Part shown: one piece after another, positions 8,456-17,624 of the stretch | Position numbering within the stretch: the first letter of the stretch is position 1 | How the letters are laid out: each line of letters starts with the position of its first letter | Assembly (NCBI RefSeq): GCF_010868145.1 | Contig: NZ_JAAGUY010000001.1 | Coordinates: forward strand, 62,001-126,000 | Source: Nocardia cyriacigeorgica | GTDB lineage: Bacteria > Actinomycetota > Actinomycetes > Mycobacteriales > Mycobacteriaceae | Length of the DNA: 64,000 bases | Direction of reading: 5' to 3' | The notes under the pieces: generated by a model | Told to the model about the DNA's origin: nothing | Seen by the model: the letters and a program-made list of their open reading frames with translations, nothing else | Database searches by the model: none | Position numbers and translations under genes: made by a program

Positions 8456-10822
8456 ATGGTGGAGCGAAAGAATGACCGTCGCGAGGTACTTCCGATTCCC
8501 GATCGACAGCATCTGGGTCTGACCACCTACGATGCGAAAGATCCCGACACCACGTTTCCGCCTATCGAGCCGCTGTTGCCGCCGGCCGGGGCGCCCAATG
8601 TCCTGGTGGTTCTGCTCGATGATGTCGGATTCGGAGCGAGCAGCGCCTTCGGTGGGCCTGCGAACACCCCGACCGCAGAACGATTACAGCGTGGTGGACT
8701 GACCTACAACCGATTTCATACCACCGCCCTGTGTGCGCCGACCCGGGCCGCCCTGCTCAGCGGTCGCAACCATCACTCGGTCGGCATGGGGATGATCACC
8801 GAAACCGCGACATCCGCGCCTGGTTCGTCCGGTTTACGCCCGAATACCAAAGCCTCGTTGCCGATGACGTTGAAACTGAACGGTTATTCGACAGCGCAAT
8901 TCGGTAAATGCCATGAAGTTCCGCCATGGCAGACCTCGCCGATCGGTCCGTTCGACGCGTGGCCGACCGGTGGCGGCGGGTTCGAACACTTCTACGGCTT
9001 CATCGGGGGCGAGAACAATCAGTACTATCCGGCGCTGTACGAGGGTGTCACCCCGGTCGAGCCGGACAAGACGCCCGAACAGGGCTACCACCTGACCGAG
9101 GATCTCGCCGACCACGCCATCGATTGGATCCGGACCCAGAAGTCACTCGCCCCCGACCGGCCCTTCTTCGTCTATTTCGCGCCCGGTGCGACCCATGCAC
9201 CGCATCACGTGCCCACCGAATGGTCGGACAAGTACGCGGGCCGGTTCGCCGACGGCTGGGATGCGCAGCGTGAAGCGATACTCGCCGAACAGAAGCGGCG
9301 CGGAATCGCGCCTGCCGACACCGAGCTCACCGCACGCCCCGATGCGATTCCGGCGTGGGAGGATATGGACGACACACTCAAACCGGTGCTGGAGCGGCAG
9401 ATCGAGGTGTATGCGGGCTTCCTCGAGCACACCGATTTTCATGTCGGCCGGGTTATCGACACCATCGAGGCGCTCGGCGCCCTCGACGACACGCTGATCT
9501 TCTACATTATCGGCGACAACGGAGCATCCGCGGAAGGCACGGTCAACGGCGCATTCAACGAGATGGCCAATTTCAACGGCCTCGCCACCATCGAAACACC
9601 CGAGTTCATGGCGCAGGTCAAGGAAAAGCTGGGAACGCCGGAAGCGTACAACCACTATTCGGTCGGCTGGGCGTGGGCGATGTGCGCACCGTTCCAATGG
9701 ACCAAGCAGGTCGCCTCGCACTGGGGAGGCACCCGCAATGGCACGGTCGTCCACTGGCCGAACGGCATCACGAGCAAAGGCGCGGTGCGGTCGCAGTTCA
9801 CCCACGTCATCGATGTGGCGGCGACGGTGCTCGAGGCGGCCGGGCTGCCCGATCCCACATTCGTCAACGGTGTTCAGCAGGCCCCGCTGGAAGGCCAGAG
9901 CATGGTGTACAGCTTCGACGAGCCCGACGCGCCGGAGCGGCACGATCTGCAGTACTTCGAGATGGCGGGCAACCGCGGGATCTACTACAAGGGCTGGAGT
10001 GCGGTCACCCGGCACAGCACGCCGTGGCTGCCGAACGAGGTGCTGCCGGCTCTCGACGACGATGTCTGGGAACTGTACGACGGCAGCACCGACTGGTCGC
10101 AGGCGCGCGATCTGGCCGCCGAACAGCCCGAAAGGCTCGCGGCACTGCAGCGCCTGTGGTTGATCGAGGCGGTGAAGTACAACGTCCTGCCCATCGACGA
10201 TCGCAGGTTCGAACGATTGAATCCGACCATCGCGGGCAGGCCGCAGGTGGTGACGGGCAATAAGCAGGTGCTGTTCCCCGGGATGCGCAGGCTCAGCGAG
10301 CACAGCGTCATCGACATCAAGAACCGGTCGTTCTCGGTGACCGCGGCGATCGAAACGCCGAAGGAGGGGCCGACCAACGGTGTGGTCATCGCCCAGGGCG
10401 GTCGTTTCGGCGGATGGGCGTTCTACGTCCGCGACGGGCGGGTGAAATTCGTCTACAACCTGCTCGGTATGACCGAGTGGATCATCGGCGCGACCGAGGA
10501 TCTGCCCACCGGCCGTCACCAGATCCGCGCGAGCTTCGCCTACGACGGCGGTGGCCTGGCCAAAGGTGGTGAGGTCACCCTCTATGTCGACGGGCGAGCC
10601 GTGGGCAGTGGACGGATCGAGCAGACCCAGCCGATGATCTTCTCCGCTGACGAGACCACCGATATCGGCGATGACTTCGGTATGCCGGTCAGCGGCGACT
10701 ACTCCGGGGTCAGCAAGTTCAACGGAAGCATCGATGTGGTTCAGCTCGATGTCGGTGACGACGACCATTCCCATCTCATCGACCCCGCCGAGGTAGCTCG
10801 CGTCGCGACCTCGCGCCAGTAG
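8456..10822 (+). CDS. Arylsulfatase, formylglycine-dependent type I sulfatase
   Basis: A 788-residue sulfatase that cleaves sulfate esters. The maturation signature C-A-P-T-R is at residues 93-97, so Cys93 should be converted to formylglycine by an FGE encoded elsewhere. The metal-binding DD pair is at about 55-56 and the PNVLVVLLDD start is typical. The C-terminal 200 residues contain a concanavalin-like beta-sandwich (VTAAIETPKEGPTNGVVIAQGG onwards), as in the long Pseudomonas/mycobacterial arylsulfatases. There is no signal peptide, so it is probably cytoplasmic. It follows 140 bp after the SHOCT gene, and the DUF2254 gene starts 2 bp after its stop, indicating co-translation. Confidence 0.94.
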   Translation: MVERKNDRREVLPIPDRQHLGLTTYDAKDPDTTFPPIEPLLPPAGAPNVLVVLLDDVGFGASSAFGGPANTPTAERLQRGGLTYNRFHTTALCAPTRAALLSGRNHHSVGMGMITETATSAPGSSGLRPNTKASLPMTLKLNGYSTAQFGKCHEVPPWQTSPIGPFDAWPTGGGGFEHFYGFIGGENNQYYPALYEGVTPVEPDKTPEQGYHLTEDLADHAIDWIRTQKSLAPDRPFFVYFAPGATHAPHHVPTEWSDKYAGRFADGWDAQREAILAEQKRRGIAPADTELTARPDAIPAWEDMDDTLKPVLERQIEVYAGFLEHTDFHVGRVIDTIEALGALDDTLIFYIIGDNGASAEGTVNGAFNEMANFNGLATIETPEFMAQVKEKLGTPEAYNHYSVGWAWAMCAPFQWTKQVASHWGGTRNGTVVHWPNGITSKGAVRSQFTHVIDVAATVLEAAGLPDPTFVNGVQQAPLEGQSMVYSFDEPDAPERHDLQYFEMAGNRGIYYKGWSAVTRHSTPWLPNEVLPALDDDVWELYDGSTDWSQARDLAAEQPERLAALQRLWLIEAVKYNVLPIDDRRFERLNPTIAGRPQVVTGNKQVLFPGMRRLSEHSVIDIKNRSFSVTAAIETPKEGPTNGVVIAQGGRFGGWAFYVRDGRVKFVYNLLGMTEWIIGATEDLPTGRHQIRASFAYDGGGLAKGGEVTLYVDGRAVGSGRIEQTQPMIFSADETTDIGDDFGMPVSGDYSGVSKFNGSIDVVQLDVGDDDHSHLIDPAEVARVATSRQ

Positions 10823-10824
10823 CG

Positions 10825-12039
10825 GTGACTCCTCGATCGGCGCGAAATCGGAGCCGTTCGCACCGTCGCCGCAGCGTCCGCGCCGCGAACGCGCAACTGT
10901 TGTGCGCTGCCGCCGGGGTAGGGCTTGGAATCACGATGCCGCGCATCCCCGGCGGACCGCGGGCCCCCGCTGCGCACGTCGTCGATCTGCTGTTCGGCGC
11001 GGGGCTCGGTCTCCTCGGGGTGGTCGCGCTGATCTTCTCGCTGCTGTTCCTCGTCCTGCAGTGGGTCGCGACGACATTCACCCCGCGCCTGACGCTGTTC
11101 CGTGATGCACCGATCGTGTGGCGAACCTTCGCCTTCGCGATCGGCCTCGTCGCGTTCTGCCTCACTGCTGCGTTGGCCATCGGAGACGACCGTGACGTCT
11201 CCGTGGCCGTCCCCGCCACCGCGATGCTGCTAGTGCTCGTCATGCTCTGGGCCCTGCGAACACTGCAGCTGCGAGCGTTCGCCGCCATCCAGCTCGTTCC
11301 TGCCCTGAAATCGATCGCGGCCCGGGGTCGTGCCATGCTCGGCGAGCTCGAGGTCAGGCGTGATCGCGCGCCACCGGCGCAGCCGATGCCGCCGCACCGG
11401 ACCACGATCAGCTGGCCGGATCCGCCGACCGTGCTGCAACGCCTGGACACGGACCGGCTGCTCGCCGTCGCCCACGCCGCGGACGCGGTGCTCGTCCTGC
11501 GCGCCGCTCCCGGCGCGACACTGAGCCGCGGCATGCCGGTAGCCGATGTGCATGGTGCCGTGCTGACCGCGGACTCGGTGCTGACCGGGCTGGTCGTCGG
11601 AAACGAACGCGGGTTCGACCAGGACCCGCTACTGGCCTTCCGGCTGCTCGCCGACATCGCGCTACGGGCGCTCTCCCCAGCGGTCAACGACCCAGCGACC
11701 GCGGTTCAAGCACTTGACGAAATCGGGGACCTGCTCATGCAGGTAGCGGTCGCGCCGCTGATGCCGTTGCGGCTTTCCGATCTGGCCGGTACCCCGAGAC
11801 TGATCGTGCCACTACCAGATTGGGATACCTTTCTCCGTGTGTCAGTAGACGACATCATCTTTGCCGCGTCCTCCCCGATGGTCCTGCGACATGTGCGTGA
11901 AGTGCTCGAGCGGGTCGTCGGCCACGCCGATCCGGACCGGCGCAGCTTTCTCGCGCCACGATTGTCCTGGGTGGCCGAAGAAATGCAGAACCGCTTCCCG
12001 CAAGTGGCGTTCACCACTGCGGCGCCCGACGTCACCTGA
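10825..12039 (+). CDS. DUF2254 membrane protein
   Basis: About 404 residues from a GTG only 2 bp downstream of the arylsulfatase stop, so the two are almost certainly one transcript. Four transmembrane segments occupy the first 150 residues (about 24-45, 53-78, 95-118 and 127-145). The C-terminal soluble half contains the DUF2254 blocks LQRLDTDRLLAVA, VGNERGFDQDPLLAFRLLADIALRALSPAVNDPATA and DTFLRVSVDDI. The family is predicted to bind a nucleotide or small ligand on its cytoplasmic part; its function is unknown. Coupling to a sulfatase may hint at transport or sensing of sulfate esters, but that is inference. Confidence 0.88.
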   Translation: MTPRSARNRSRSHRRRSVRAANAQLLCAAAGVGLGITMPRIPGGPRAPAAHVVDLLFGAGLGLLGVVALIFSLLFLVLQWVATTFTPRLTLFRDAPIVWRTFAFAIGLVAFCLTAALAIGDDRDVSVAVPATAMLLVLVMLWALRTLQLRAFAAIQLVPALKSIAARGRAMLGELEVRRDRAPPAQPMPPHRTTISWPDPPTVLQRLDTDRLLAVAHAADAVLVLRAAPGATLSRGMPVADVHGAVLTADSVLTGLVVGNERGFDQDPLLAFRLLADIALRALSPAVNDPATAVQALDEIGDLLMQVAVAPLMPLRLSDLAGTPRLIVPLPDWDTFLRVSVDDIIFAASSPMVLRHVREVLERVVGHADPDRRSFLAPRLSWVAEEMQNRFPQVAFTTAAPDVT

Positions 12040-12256
12040 CAGTCGGCTGGGTCGACGCGGATCAGAGCGACGTGCGGTCGGGCGAAAACGCGTGTGGGCC
12101 GATGCGGCTGAACCGAAGTCTGGTCGTGTGCTGGTTCGCCGCTCGGTGAGCGTCGTCACCTGGCAACCTCACGAGTGGGTATCCGGCGTCGGTGATATCG
12201 CGGCCCTCATTAGCATTTATGTGGCGAATACATCGAGGGAAGGCCGAGGACCCGCG

Positions 12257-13726
12257 TTGACTACCGAACAACTTGACCGCTGGAACGCCCAGGAAGCCGC
12301 CGCTGAGGCGATGATCCCCGCCATCGGCAGGTTGTATCGGGACAAGGGCGTGACGATCCTGCTGCACAGTCGGTCGCTGGTGAACAAGTCGGTGATCAGC
12401 ATCCTGCGTACGCACCGTTTCGCACGTCAGATCGAGGGCGAAGAGCTGTCGGTGCACGAGACCCTTCCGATCCTGGAAGTGCTCACCGAGCTGGACCTGG
12501 GTCCCTGCAAGATCGACCTCGGTCAGTTGATCATGGCCTATCGCGCGGACGATCGTGGACTGTCCATTCGCGAGTTCACAGCCGCCGTCCTGGCCGATGT
12601 GACCAACGACAACAAGGCGCAGGCGCAGGGGCCGCGGGATGTGGTCCTCTATGGCTTCGGCCGCATCGGCCGTCTCGTCACCCGCCTGCTCATCGAGAAG
12701 GTCGGGTCAGGTAACGGGCTGAACCTGCGGGCCGTTGTGGTGCGCAAGGGTGGCGCCGACGATCTGATCAAGCGTGCGTCGTTGCTGCGCCGGGATTCGG
12801 TACACGGCCAGTTCAACGGCACGATCAAGGTCGATGCCGACAACGACACGATCATCGCCAACGGCAACGTGATCAAGTTCATCTACAGCAATGATCCGTC
12901 GACGGTCGACTACACCGAGTACGGCATCACGGACGCTATCCTGATCGACAACACCGGCAAATGGCGTGATCGCGACGGTCTGTCGCAGCATCTGCGCCCC
13001 GGCATCGCCAAGGTCGTACTCACCGCACCCGGTAAGGGCGATGTCCCGAACGTGGTGCACGGCGTCAACCACCGGACGCTGGACCTGTCGCAGCAGATCT
13101 TCTCGTGCGCCTCGTGCACGACCAATGCGATCGTGCCGCCGCTCAAGGCCATGGATGACGAATTCGGCATCATCCGCGGCCATGTGGAGACGGTGCACTC
13201 GTTCACCAACGACCAGAACCTGCTGGACAACTATCACTCCGCCGACCGCCGCGGCCGCTCCGCGCCGTTCAATCTCGTGCTCACCGAAACCGGTGCCGCG
13301 TCCGCGGTCGCGAAGGCGATGCCGGACTTCAAGGCCAAGATCACCGGCAATTCGATCCGCGTCCCCACCCCCGACGTCTCGATGGCCATCCTCAACCTGC
13401 AGCTCCACCGCGAGACAACCAAGTCCGAGGTGCTCGAGTACCTGCGCCAGGTGTCACTCGCCGGACCGTTGAGCAGAAACCTCGACTACACCGCCGCCAC
13501 GGACGCGGTTTCCAGCGATTTCATCGGATCGCGCGCGGCATCGATCATCGACGCCAACGCCACGATCGTCGAGGGCGACACCGCGATCCTGTACGTCTGG
13601 TACGACAACGAATTCGGCTACTCCTGCCAGGTGGTGCGGACGGTCCAATACATCTCGGGCATCGAGTACCCGACCTATCCGCAGATCGGCGCGCAGCAGA
13701 GCGAGGCCGCGCTGACCGCGCGCTGA
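12257..13726 (+). CDS. Glyceraldehyde-3-phosphate dehydrogenase with N-terminal extension (GapB type)
   Basis: A 489-residue enzyme from a TTG start with a GAGGA box upstream; the family's MTTEQLDRWNAQEAAAE opening coincides with this codon. The first 125 residues form an alpha-helical extension absent from ordinary GAPDH (about 335 residues). The NAD(P)-binding motif GFGRIGR is at about 133-139, the catalytic Cys287 lies in SCASCTTN, and the C-terminus ends with the family's WYDNEFGYSCQVV. This long form resembles GapB/GapX of Corynebacterium, linked there to gluconeogenesis. It stands alone, with no pgk or tpi beside it, consistent with a second GAPDH rather than the main glycolytic one. 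Confidence 0.9.
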   Translation: MTTEQLDRWNAQEAAAEAMIPAIGRLYRDKGVTILLHSRSLVNKSVISILRTHRFARQIEGEELSVHETLPILEVLTELDLGPCKIDLGQLIMAYRADDRGLSIREFTAAVLADVTNDNKAQAQGPRDVVLYGFGRIGRLVTRLLIEKVGSGNGLNLRAVVVRKGGADDLIKRASLLRRDSVHGQFNGTIKVDADNDTIIANGNVIKFIYSNDPSTVDYTEYGITDAILIDNTGKWRDRDGLSQHLRPGIAKVVLTAPGKGDVPNVVHGVNHRTLDLSQQIFSCASCTTNAIVPPLKAMDDEFGIIRGHVETVHSFTNDQNLLDNYHSADRRGRSAPFNLVLTETGAASAVAKAMPDFKAKITGNSIRVPTPDVSMAILNLQLHRETTKSEVLEYLRQVSLAGPLSRNLDYTAATDAVSSDFIGSRAASIIDANATIVEGDTAILYVWYDNEFGYSCQVVRTVQYISGIEYPTYPQIGAQQSEAALTAR

Positions 13727-13781
13727 TCTCGCATCCTGTTGCGGTAGCCCCCGGGTATCCGGCGGTTGATGCTGTCCTGCA

Positions 13782-14516
13782 CTACCGGTGTTCGGGATTG
13801 GCGAACTCGGGTCGGCAGCCTGCGTCCCATTCGCTGCGCCGGTTGCCCTCAGCGGGGAAGCCTCCGGCGTCCCGCAGCATCGCAGCCAGGTGCAGCAGGT
13901 TGTAGGTCATGAAGGTCAGATTGCGGTTGGTGAAGTCGTTGGCCGGTCCTCCCGATCCGGGATCCAGGTAGGAAGGGCCAGGGCCGGCCTCCCCGATCCA
14001 GCCGGCGTCGGCTTGCGGCGGGATGGTGTATCCGAGGTGCTGCATGCTGTAGAGCAGGTTCATCGCGCAGTGCTTGACGCCGTCCTCGTTCCCGGTGATC
14101 AAGCATCCGCCGACGCGACCGTAGTAGGCGTACTGCCCGGCGTCGTTCAGCAGGCTCGAACAGCTGTACAGGCGTTCGATCACCCGCTTCATCACCGAAC
14201 TGTTGTCACCGAGCCAGATCGGCCCGCACAGCACCAGGACGTGCGCCGCCATCACCTTCTCGAACAGTTCGGGCCACGCATCGCGCGCCCACCCGTGCTC
14301 GGTCATATCCGGCCATACACCGGTCGCGATATCGTGATCGACGGCGCGGACCACCTCGATGTCTACGCCGTGCTGCCGCATGATGCCTGCCGAACGGTCG
14401 ATCAGCCCGTCGGTATTGCTGACTTCGGGCGACGGTTTGAGTGTTGCGTTCATGAACAACGCCCGCAGCCCGGTGAACCGGCCGGACACTTCGCCCTGCG
14501 CCTGTGGTTGATCCAC
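13782..14516 (-). CDS. Flavodoxin-fold NAD(P)H-dependent FMN reductase-like protein
   Basis: A 244-residue protein, GTG start at 14516 preceded by AAAGGAGC at ideal spacing. The flavodoxin-like core begins LRALFMNATLKPSPEVSNTDGL, giving the first strand and FMN phosphate loop (N-A-T-L-K-P-S-P). The segment LVLCGPIWLGDNSSVMKRVIERL is typical of the flavin-binding loop of the NADPH-dependent FMN reductase/WrbA-like group, and GGCLITGNEDG forms another flavin contact. It probably acts as a cytoplasmic flavin or quinone reductase. It is convergent with the GAPDH gene. The physiological electron acceptor cannot be inferred. Confidence 0.82.
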   Translation of the reverse strand: MDQPQAQGEVSGRFTGLRALFMNATLKPSPEVSNTDGLIDRSAGIMRQHGVDIEVVRAVDHDIATGVWPDMTEHGWARDAWPELFEKVMAAHVLVLCGPIWLGDNSSVMKRVIERLYSCSSLLNDAGQYAYYGRVGGCLITGNEDGVKHCAMNLLYSMQHLGYTIPPQADAGWIGEAGPGPSYLDPGSGGPANDFTNRNLTFMTYNLLHLAAMLRDAGGFPAEGNRRSEWDAGCRPEFANPEHR

Positions 14517-14720
14517 GTTCGCTCCTTTCTTCGCGCCGACGGATGGCCGAACTATCTGCGCGGCATCCGTGCTTCGCATTCGTCCAACGGCACTCCGGAC
14601 TATTTCAGCAGGTCGCGCGACCGCCGCGGTGTGGAGCCAGACGATCGTGACCGGGCCGGAACCGGCCGGATCGCGATCGTCAATTGATGCACCCGCCCAA
14701 GAAGTGCTTGGCCTTGCCGA

Positions 14721-16043
14721 TCATGCTGCGGCCGTGTTGATCATGCGGCGGCCTGCTAGTGCGGTCACACTGAGGGTGATGACTGCGCCGGCCATGATGG
14801 AGACGGCGTAGGGGAGCGGGGCAAGGGCCGCGAGTGGGTCGCCGGTTTTGGTGCTCGCGAAAGGCGCGGTGCTCGCGAATGCGCCGAGGCCGCCTGCGAC
14901 GGCGCTGACGGTGACGGCTGCGGTGGCTTCGCTGATGAGCATCCGCCGCGACTGTGTGGCTGTGGCTCCGATGAGGTGCATCGAGACGAACTCGGTGTGG
15001 CGGCGGGCGATGGAGGCAACGAGGTTGTTGGACAGCGCGATTGCCATGAACGCGGCGATGAGGACCACCACCAAGTAGTTGATGGCGGCCAGTAGCTGTC
15101 CGTCGCCGCCCTCGGCGCCGTAGTCGTTCTCGATGCCCTGCATGGAGAGTGTGCCTGCGGCGACACCGATGAAGAGGGTCAGGAAGGTGACCGCGGGCCG
15201 TACCCGTTCCGGGGCCGCGGCGAGATTGAGCGCCGTGAGATGCCCGGCGGCGCCCGCGCGCAGGGCGGGGACCTTCCCGAAGACGAACTCGGCCATGGTG
15301 ATCAGTTCCGGCGCGAGGAGGCTCGCCCCCACGGCCACGAGCACACATCCGGGGCCGGTGAGCGCGGTCGTCAAGATATCGGCCGGATCGATCGCGAGCA
15401 CGGTGAACGAGGAGGCGAGCCCGGCTATGAGCACTGAGATCGCCGCGATCGGGCGTGCGCGGCCGGTGCGGCCGCGCACCCGCGCTGGGCTCGGGTCGTC
15501 GACCGGGCTGCGGGAGGCGATGGTCCGGCTGCCGATCCACGCGGCGGCGATACTGGCACCGAGCATCGAGGCCGCCCCGATCAGCGGTAGCGCCGCGCCG
15601 GGGAAATAACCGGTCGCGTCGTCGACGAGGCCGGTGCCGCGGATGCCCGCGAGCAAACCGGCGCCAAGCAGCTGCCCGCCGCCGAGCCCCGGAACCGCGG
15701 CAATGGCAGCGACCACCGCGGTCTCGGCGACCACCATCCGGCGTACTTGTGACGGGGTCGCGCCGACGAGTCGAATACCCGCGATCTCGCCTGCCCGGCC
15801 CTGGAGCGCCACGCCGATCGTGGAGACCATGGCGAACACGACGATCGCCAGCACCCAGCCACCCAGGATCAGTGGAAACCGAACCAGAAAGTCGCGGTCG
15901 CCGACGGCGGTATCCGACGAGAGTCCCGTGCCCAGCAACCCGGCCATGGCGGTGACCAGGGCTGTCCCGACCATCGCCACGAGACCGGTGGTGACCGCGG
16001 CGGCTTTGTGGTGCGCGAACGAGCGCACGGCGAGGCCGATCAT
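14721..16043 (-). CDS. ABC transporter permease, FtsX-like (MacB/LolC group)
   Basis: A 440-residue membrane protein. The ATG at 16043 overlaps the ATPase stop by 4 bp (ATGA), so the genes are translationally coupled. Two FtsX-like halves are visible, each with hydrophobic helices and the coupling motif (GEIAGIRLVGATPSQVRRMVVAE at about 85-107, and HTEFVSMHLIGATATQSRRMLISE near 340-365). Such permeases pair with MacB/LolD-type ATPases to export lipids, peptides or drugs mechanically rather than through a conventional channel. It is regulated together with the ATPase by the divergent TetR. The substrate is unknown; drug or antimicrobial-peptide export is the usual guess. Confidence 0.88.
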   Translation of the reverse strand: MIGLAVRSFAHHKAAAVTTGLVAMVGTALVTAMAGLLGTGLSSDTAVGDRDFLVRFPLILGGWVLAIVVFAMVSTIGVALQGRAGEIAGIRLVGATPSQVRRMVVAETAVVAAIAAVPGLGGGQLLGAGLLAGIRGTGLVDDATGYFPGAALPLIGAASMLGASIAAAWIGSRTIASRSPVDDPSPARVRGRTGRARPIAAISVLIAGLASSFTVLAIDPADILTTALTGPGCVLVAVGASLLAPELITMAEFVFGKVPALRAGAAGHLTALNLAAAPERVRPAVTFLTLFIGVAAGTLSMQGIENDYGAEGGDGQLLAAINYLVVVLIAAFMAIALSNNLVASIARRHTEFVSMHLIGATATQSRRMLISEATAAVTVSAVAGGLGAFASTAPFASTKTGDPLAALAPLPYAVSIMAGAVITLSVTALAGRRMINTAAA

Positions 16044-16813
16044 CGCGACCTCACATTCGAGGCCCGCTCGGCGGATTCGACCAGCACGGCCATGCGGTTC
16101 GCGACCTCCCTGGCCGTGGGTCGCGTGACGCGGTCGACCACGCGGCCGTCGGCGAGAAACAGAACCTCGTCGGAGTATGCGGCGGCGACCGGGTCGTGGG
16201 TGACCATGATGATGGTCTGCCCCTGGTCGGCAAGGCCGCGCATGAGTGTGAGGACCTCGCGGGCACTGCGGATGTCGAGCGCTCCGGTGGGCTCGTCGGC
16301 GAAGACCACCTCGGGGTTCGTGATCAGCGCTCTGGCGATCGCGACGCGCTGCCGCTGGCCGCCGGAGAGCTGGTCGGGGCGGTGCCCGGCACGCTCGTCG
16401 AGGCCGACGCGGGCGAGCAGCGCTCGGGTCCGGTCGCGGTCGGGCCGATGCCCGTCCAGACGGATCGGAAGTTCGACATTGTCGACAGTGGAGAGCGCCG
16501 GTAGCAGGTTGAACGACTGGAAAACGAACCCGATTCGACGGCGGCGCAGCTTCGCCAGCTGGGTCTGGTCCAGTGCGTCGAGGGGCTGTCCGTCGAAGGC
16601 GATATGGCCCGACGTCGGCACCTGCAGCCCGGCAGCGCAGTGCAGCAGGGTGGTTTTGCCGGAGCCCGACGGGCCCATGACCGCGGTGAACGAACCCGGG
16701 GCGAGGTCGAGGTCGACGCCTCGCAGCGCGTGGACCGGGCCGCTCTCCCCTGGGTACTCGCAGCGCAGTGCCCGCAGGCGAAGCACCGGCGGGGTGGAAG
16801 TAGTGGTGTGCAT
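16040..16813 (-). CDS. ABC transporter ATP-binding protein (MacB/LolD type)
   Basis: A 257-residue ATPase. The ATG at 16813 follows AAGGGACACC, better than the ATG at 16837. Walker A GPSGSGKTT is at about 47-55, the Q-loop in FVFQSFNLLPALS, the signature LSGGQRQRVAIARAL, Walker B VVFADEPTGALD and the switch histidine in IIMVTHD. The EPTGALD form is characteristic of the LolD/MacB exporter class. It powers the FtsX-like permease encoded immediately downstream. The promoter faces the divergent TetR gene, and the operator repeats at 16830-16871 sit directly upstream, implying repression until an inducer is present. Confidence 0.93.
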   Translation of the reverse strand: MHTTTSTPPVLRLRALRCEYPGESGPVHALRGVDLDLAPGSFTAVMGPSGSGKTTLLHCAAGLQVPTSGHIAFDGQPLDALDQTQLAKLRRRRIGFVFQSFNLLPALSTVDNVELPIRLDGHRPDRDRTRALLARVGLDERAGHRPDQLSGGQRQRVAIARALITNPEVVFADEPTGALDIRSAREVLTLMRGLADQGQTIIMVTHDPVAAAYSDEVLFLADGRVVDRVTRPTAREVANRMAVLVESAERASNVRSR

Positions 16814-16829
16814 GGTGTCCCTTCGCGGC

Positions 16830-16871
16830 ATAAACAATCGTTGTAAACATACGTTATAAACGAACGTTTAT
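16830..16871. promoter_or_regulatory. Triple tandem operator in the ABC/TetR divergent promoter
   Basis: Three directly repeated 13-bp units follow each other without gaps: ATAAACAATCGTT, GTAAACATACGTT and ATAAACGAACGTT. Each is a partial palindrome (AAC....GTT); the last, with TAT following, is a perfect dyad, ATAAACG-AA-CGTTTAT at 16856-16871. The array fills the space between the ATPase start (16813) and the tetR start (16888), an AT-rich island in GC-rich DNA. It most likely binds several TetR dimers and contains both promoters. Confidence 0.75.
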
Positions 16872-16887
16872 CCAATAGTATGAGCGC

Positions 16888-17445
16888 ATGGGCAACCGAG
16901 ACAAGCTCCTGCAGGCAGCGCGCGACTGCCTGCTCTCGCTGGGGTACGCCAAGACGACCGTGCGCGAGCTGGTCAAGGCTTCCGGGGCCAACCAGGCGTC
17001 GATCAACTACCACTTCGGGTCAAAGGAGCGCCTGCTCACCGATACGCTGCACGACCTCAATCGCGAATGGGGCGATATCCTCTTCGCCGCCCTCGGCGGT
17101 GACGACCCGCCCGGTCCGGCGGGCAACGAGGCTCGGTGGGACCGGATCGTCACCTCGATCCGCGACAACCGGGCGCTCTGGTATGTGAATTTCGAGTCCG
17201 TCTCGGCGGCGCGCGACGACGAAGAGATCCAGGCGATGATCGCCAACGGTCAGCGCATGGCCCGCCGCAGCCTCGCCCGCGCCTTCGGTGGACTCGACCC
17301 CGATAGCGACGATCCCGACACGGTCGAGGCCGTCGGCTCCCACTACTTCGCGCTGCTCGTGGGTGTGGCGAGCCAGTGGCTCGCCGATCCCGACAACGCC
17401 CCGGACGCCGCCCGGATCGTTGCGGCCGATACCCGCACCCGTTGA
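16888..17445 (+). CDS. TetR-family repressor of the adjacent ABC exporter
   Basis: A 185-residue regulator. The N-terminal helix-turn-helix is clear: LLQAARDCLLSLGYAKTTVRELVKASGANQASINYHFGSKERLL, with the recognition helix in NQASINYHFG. The C-terminal ligand domain is variable, as expected. The gene is divergent from the ABC ATPase/permease pair with only 74 bp between the starts, all of which is operator-like repeat. By the usual logic of such pairs it represses itself and the exporter and is released by a compound the exporter handles. The inducer is unknown. Confidence 0.92.
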   Translation: MGNRDKLLQAARDCLLSLGYAKTTVRELVKASGANQASINYHFGSKERLLTDTLHDLNREWGDILFAALGGDDPPGPAGNEARWDRIVTSIRDNRALWYVNFESVSAARDDEEIQAMIANGQRMARRSLARAFGGLDPDSDDPDTVEAVGSHYFALLVGVASQWLADPDNAPDAARIVAADTRTR

Positions 17446-17624
17446 CCGCTGACGACAAGGCCGACCGAGCTGCCCGGCGCGTTCGGAGTCGAATTCGCGG
17501 ATATAGGCACCCGGCCCACGGTGAACCACCCCACCGTCAACTCCGATATGGGTAGGTATTCAGGCCGACAGCTCGGTTGATGAACTGCTCGTCGTCACCA
17601 TGGCGGGAGACGACGCCTGCGGCG

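Noticed and set aside
9143..10774. Long open frame (543 codons) antisense to the arylsulfatase gene
   Set aside because: Arg/His/Val/Asp-rich, with no family motif and no ribosome-binding site; a codon-bias shadow of a high-GC gene.
14680..15540. Frame antisense-like in another register of the permease region (286 codons)
   Set aside because: Arg/His/Pro-rich, overlaps the well-supported FtsX-like permease.
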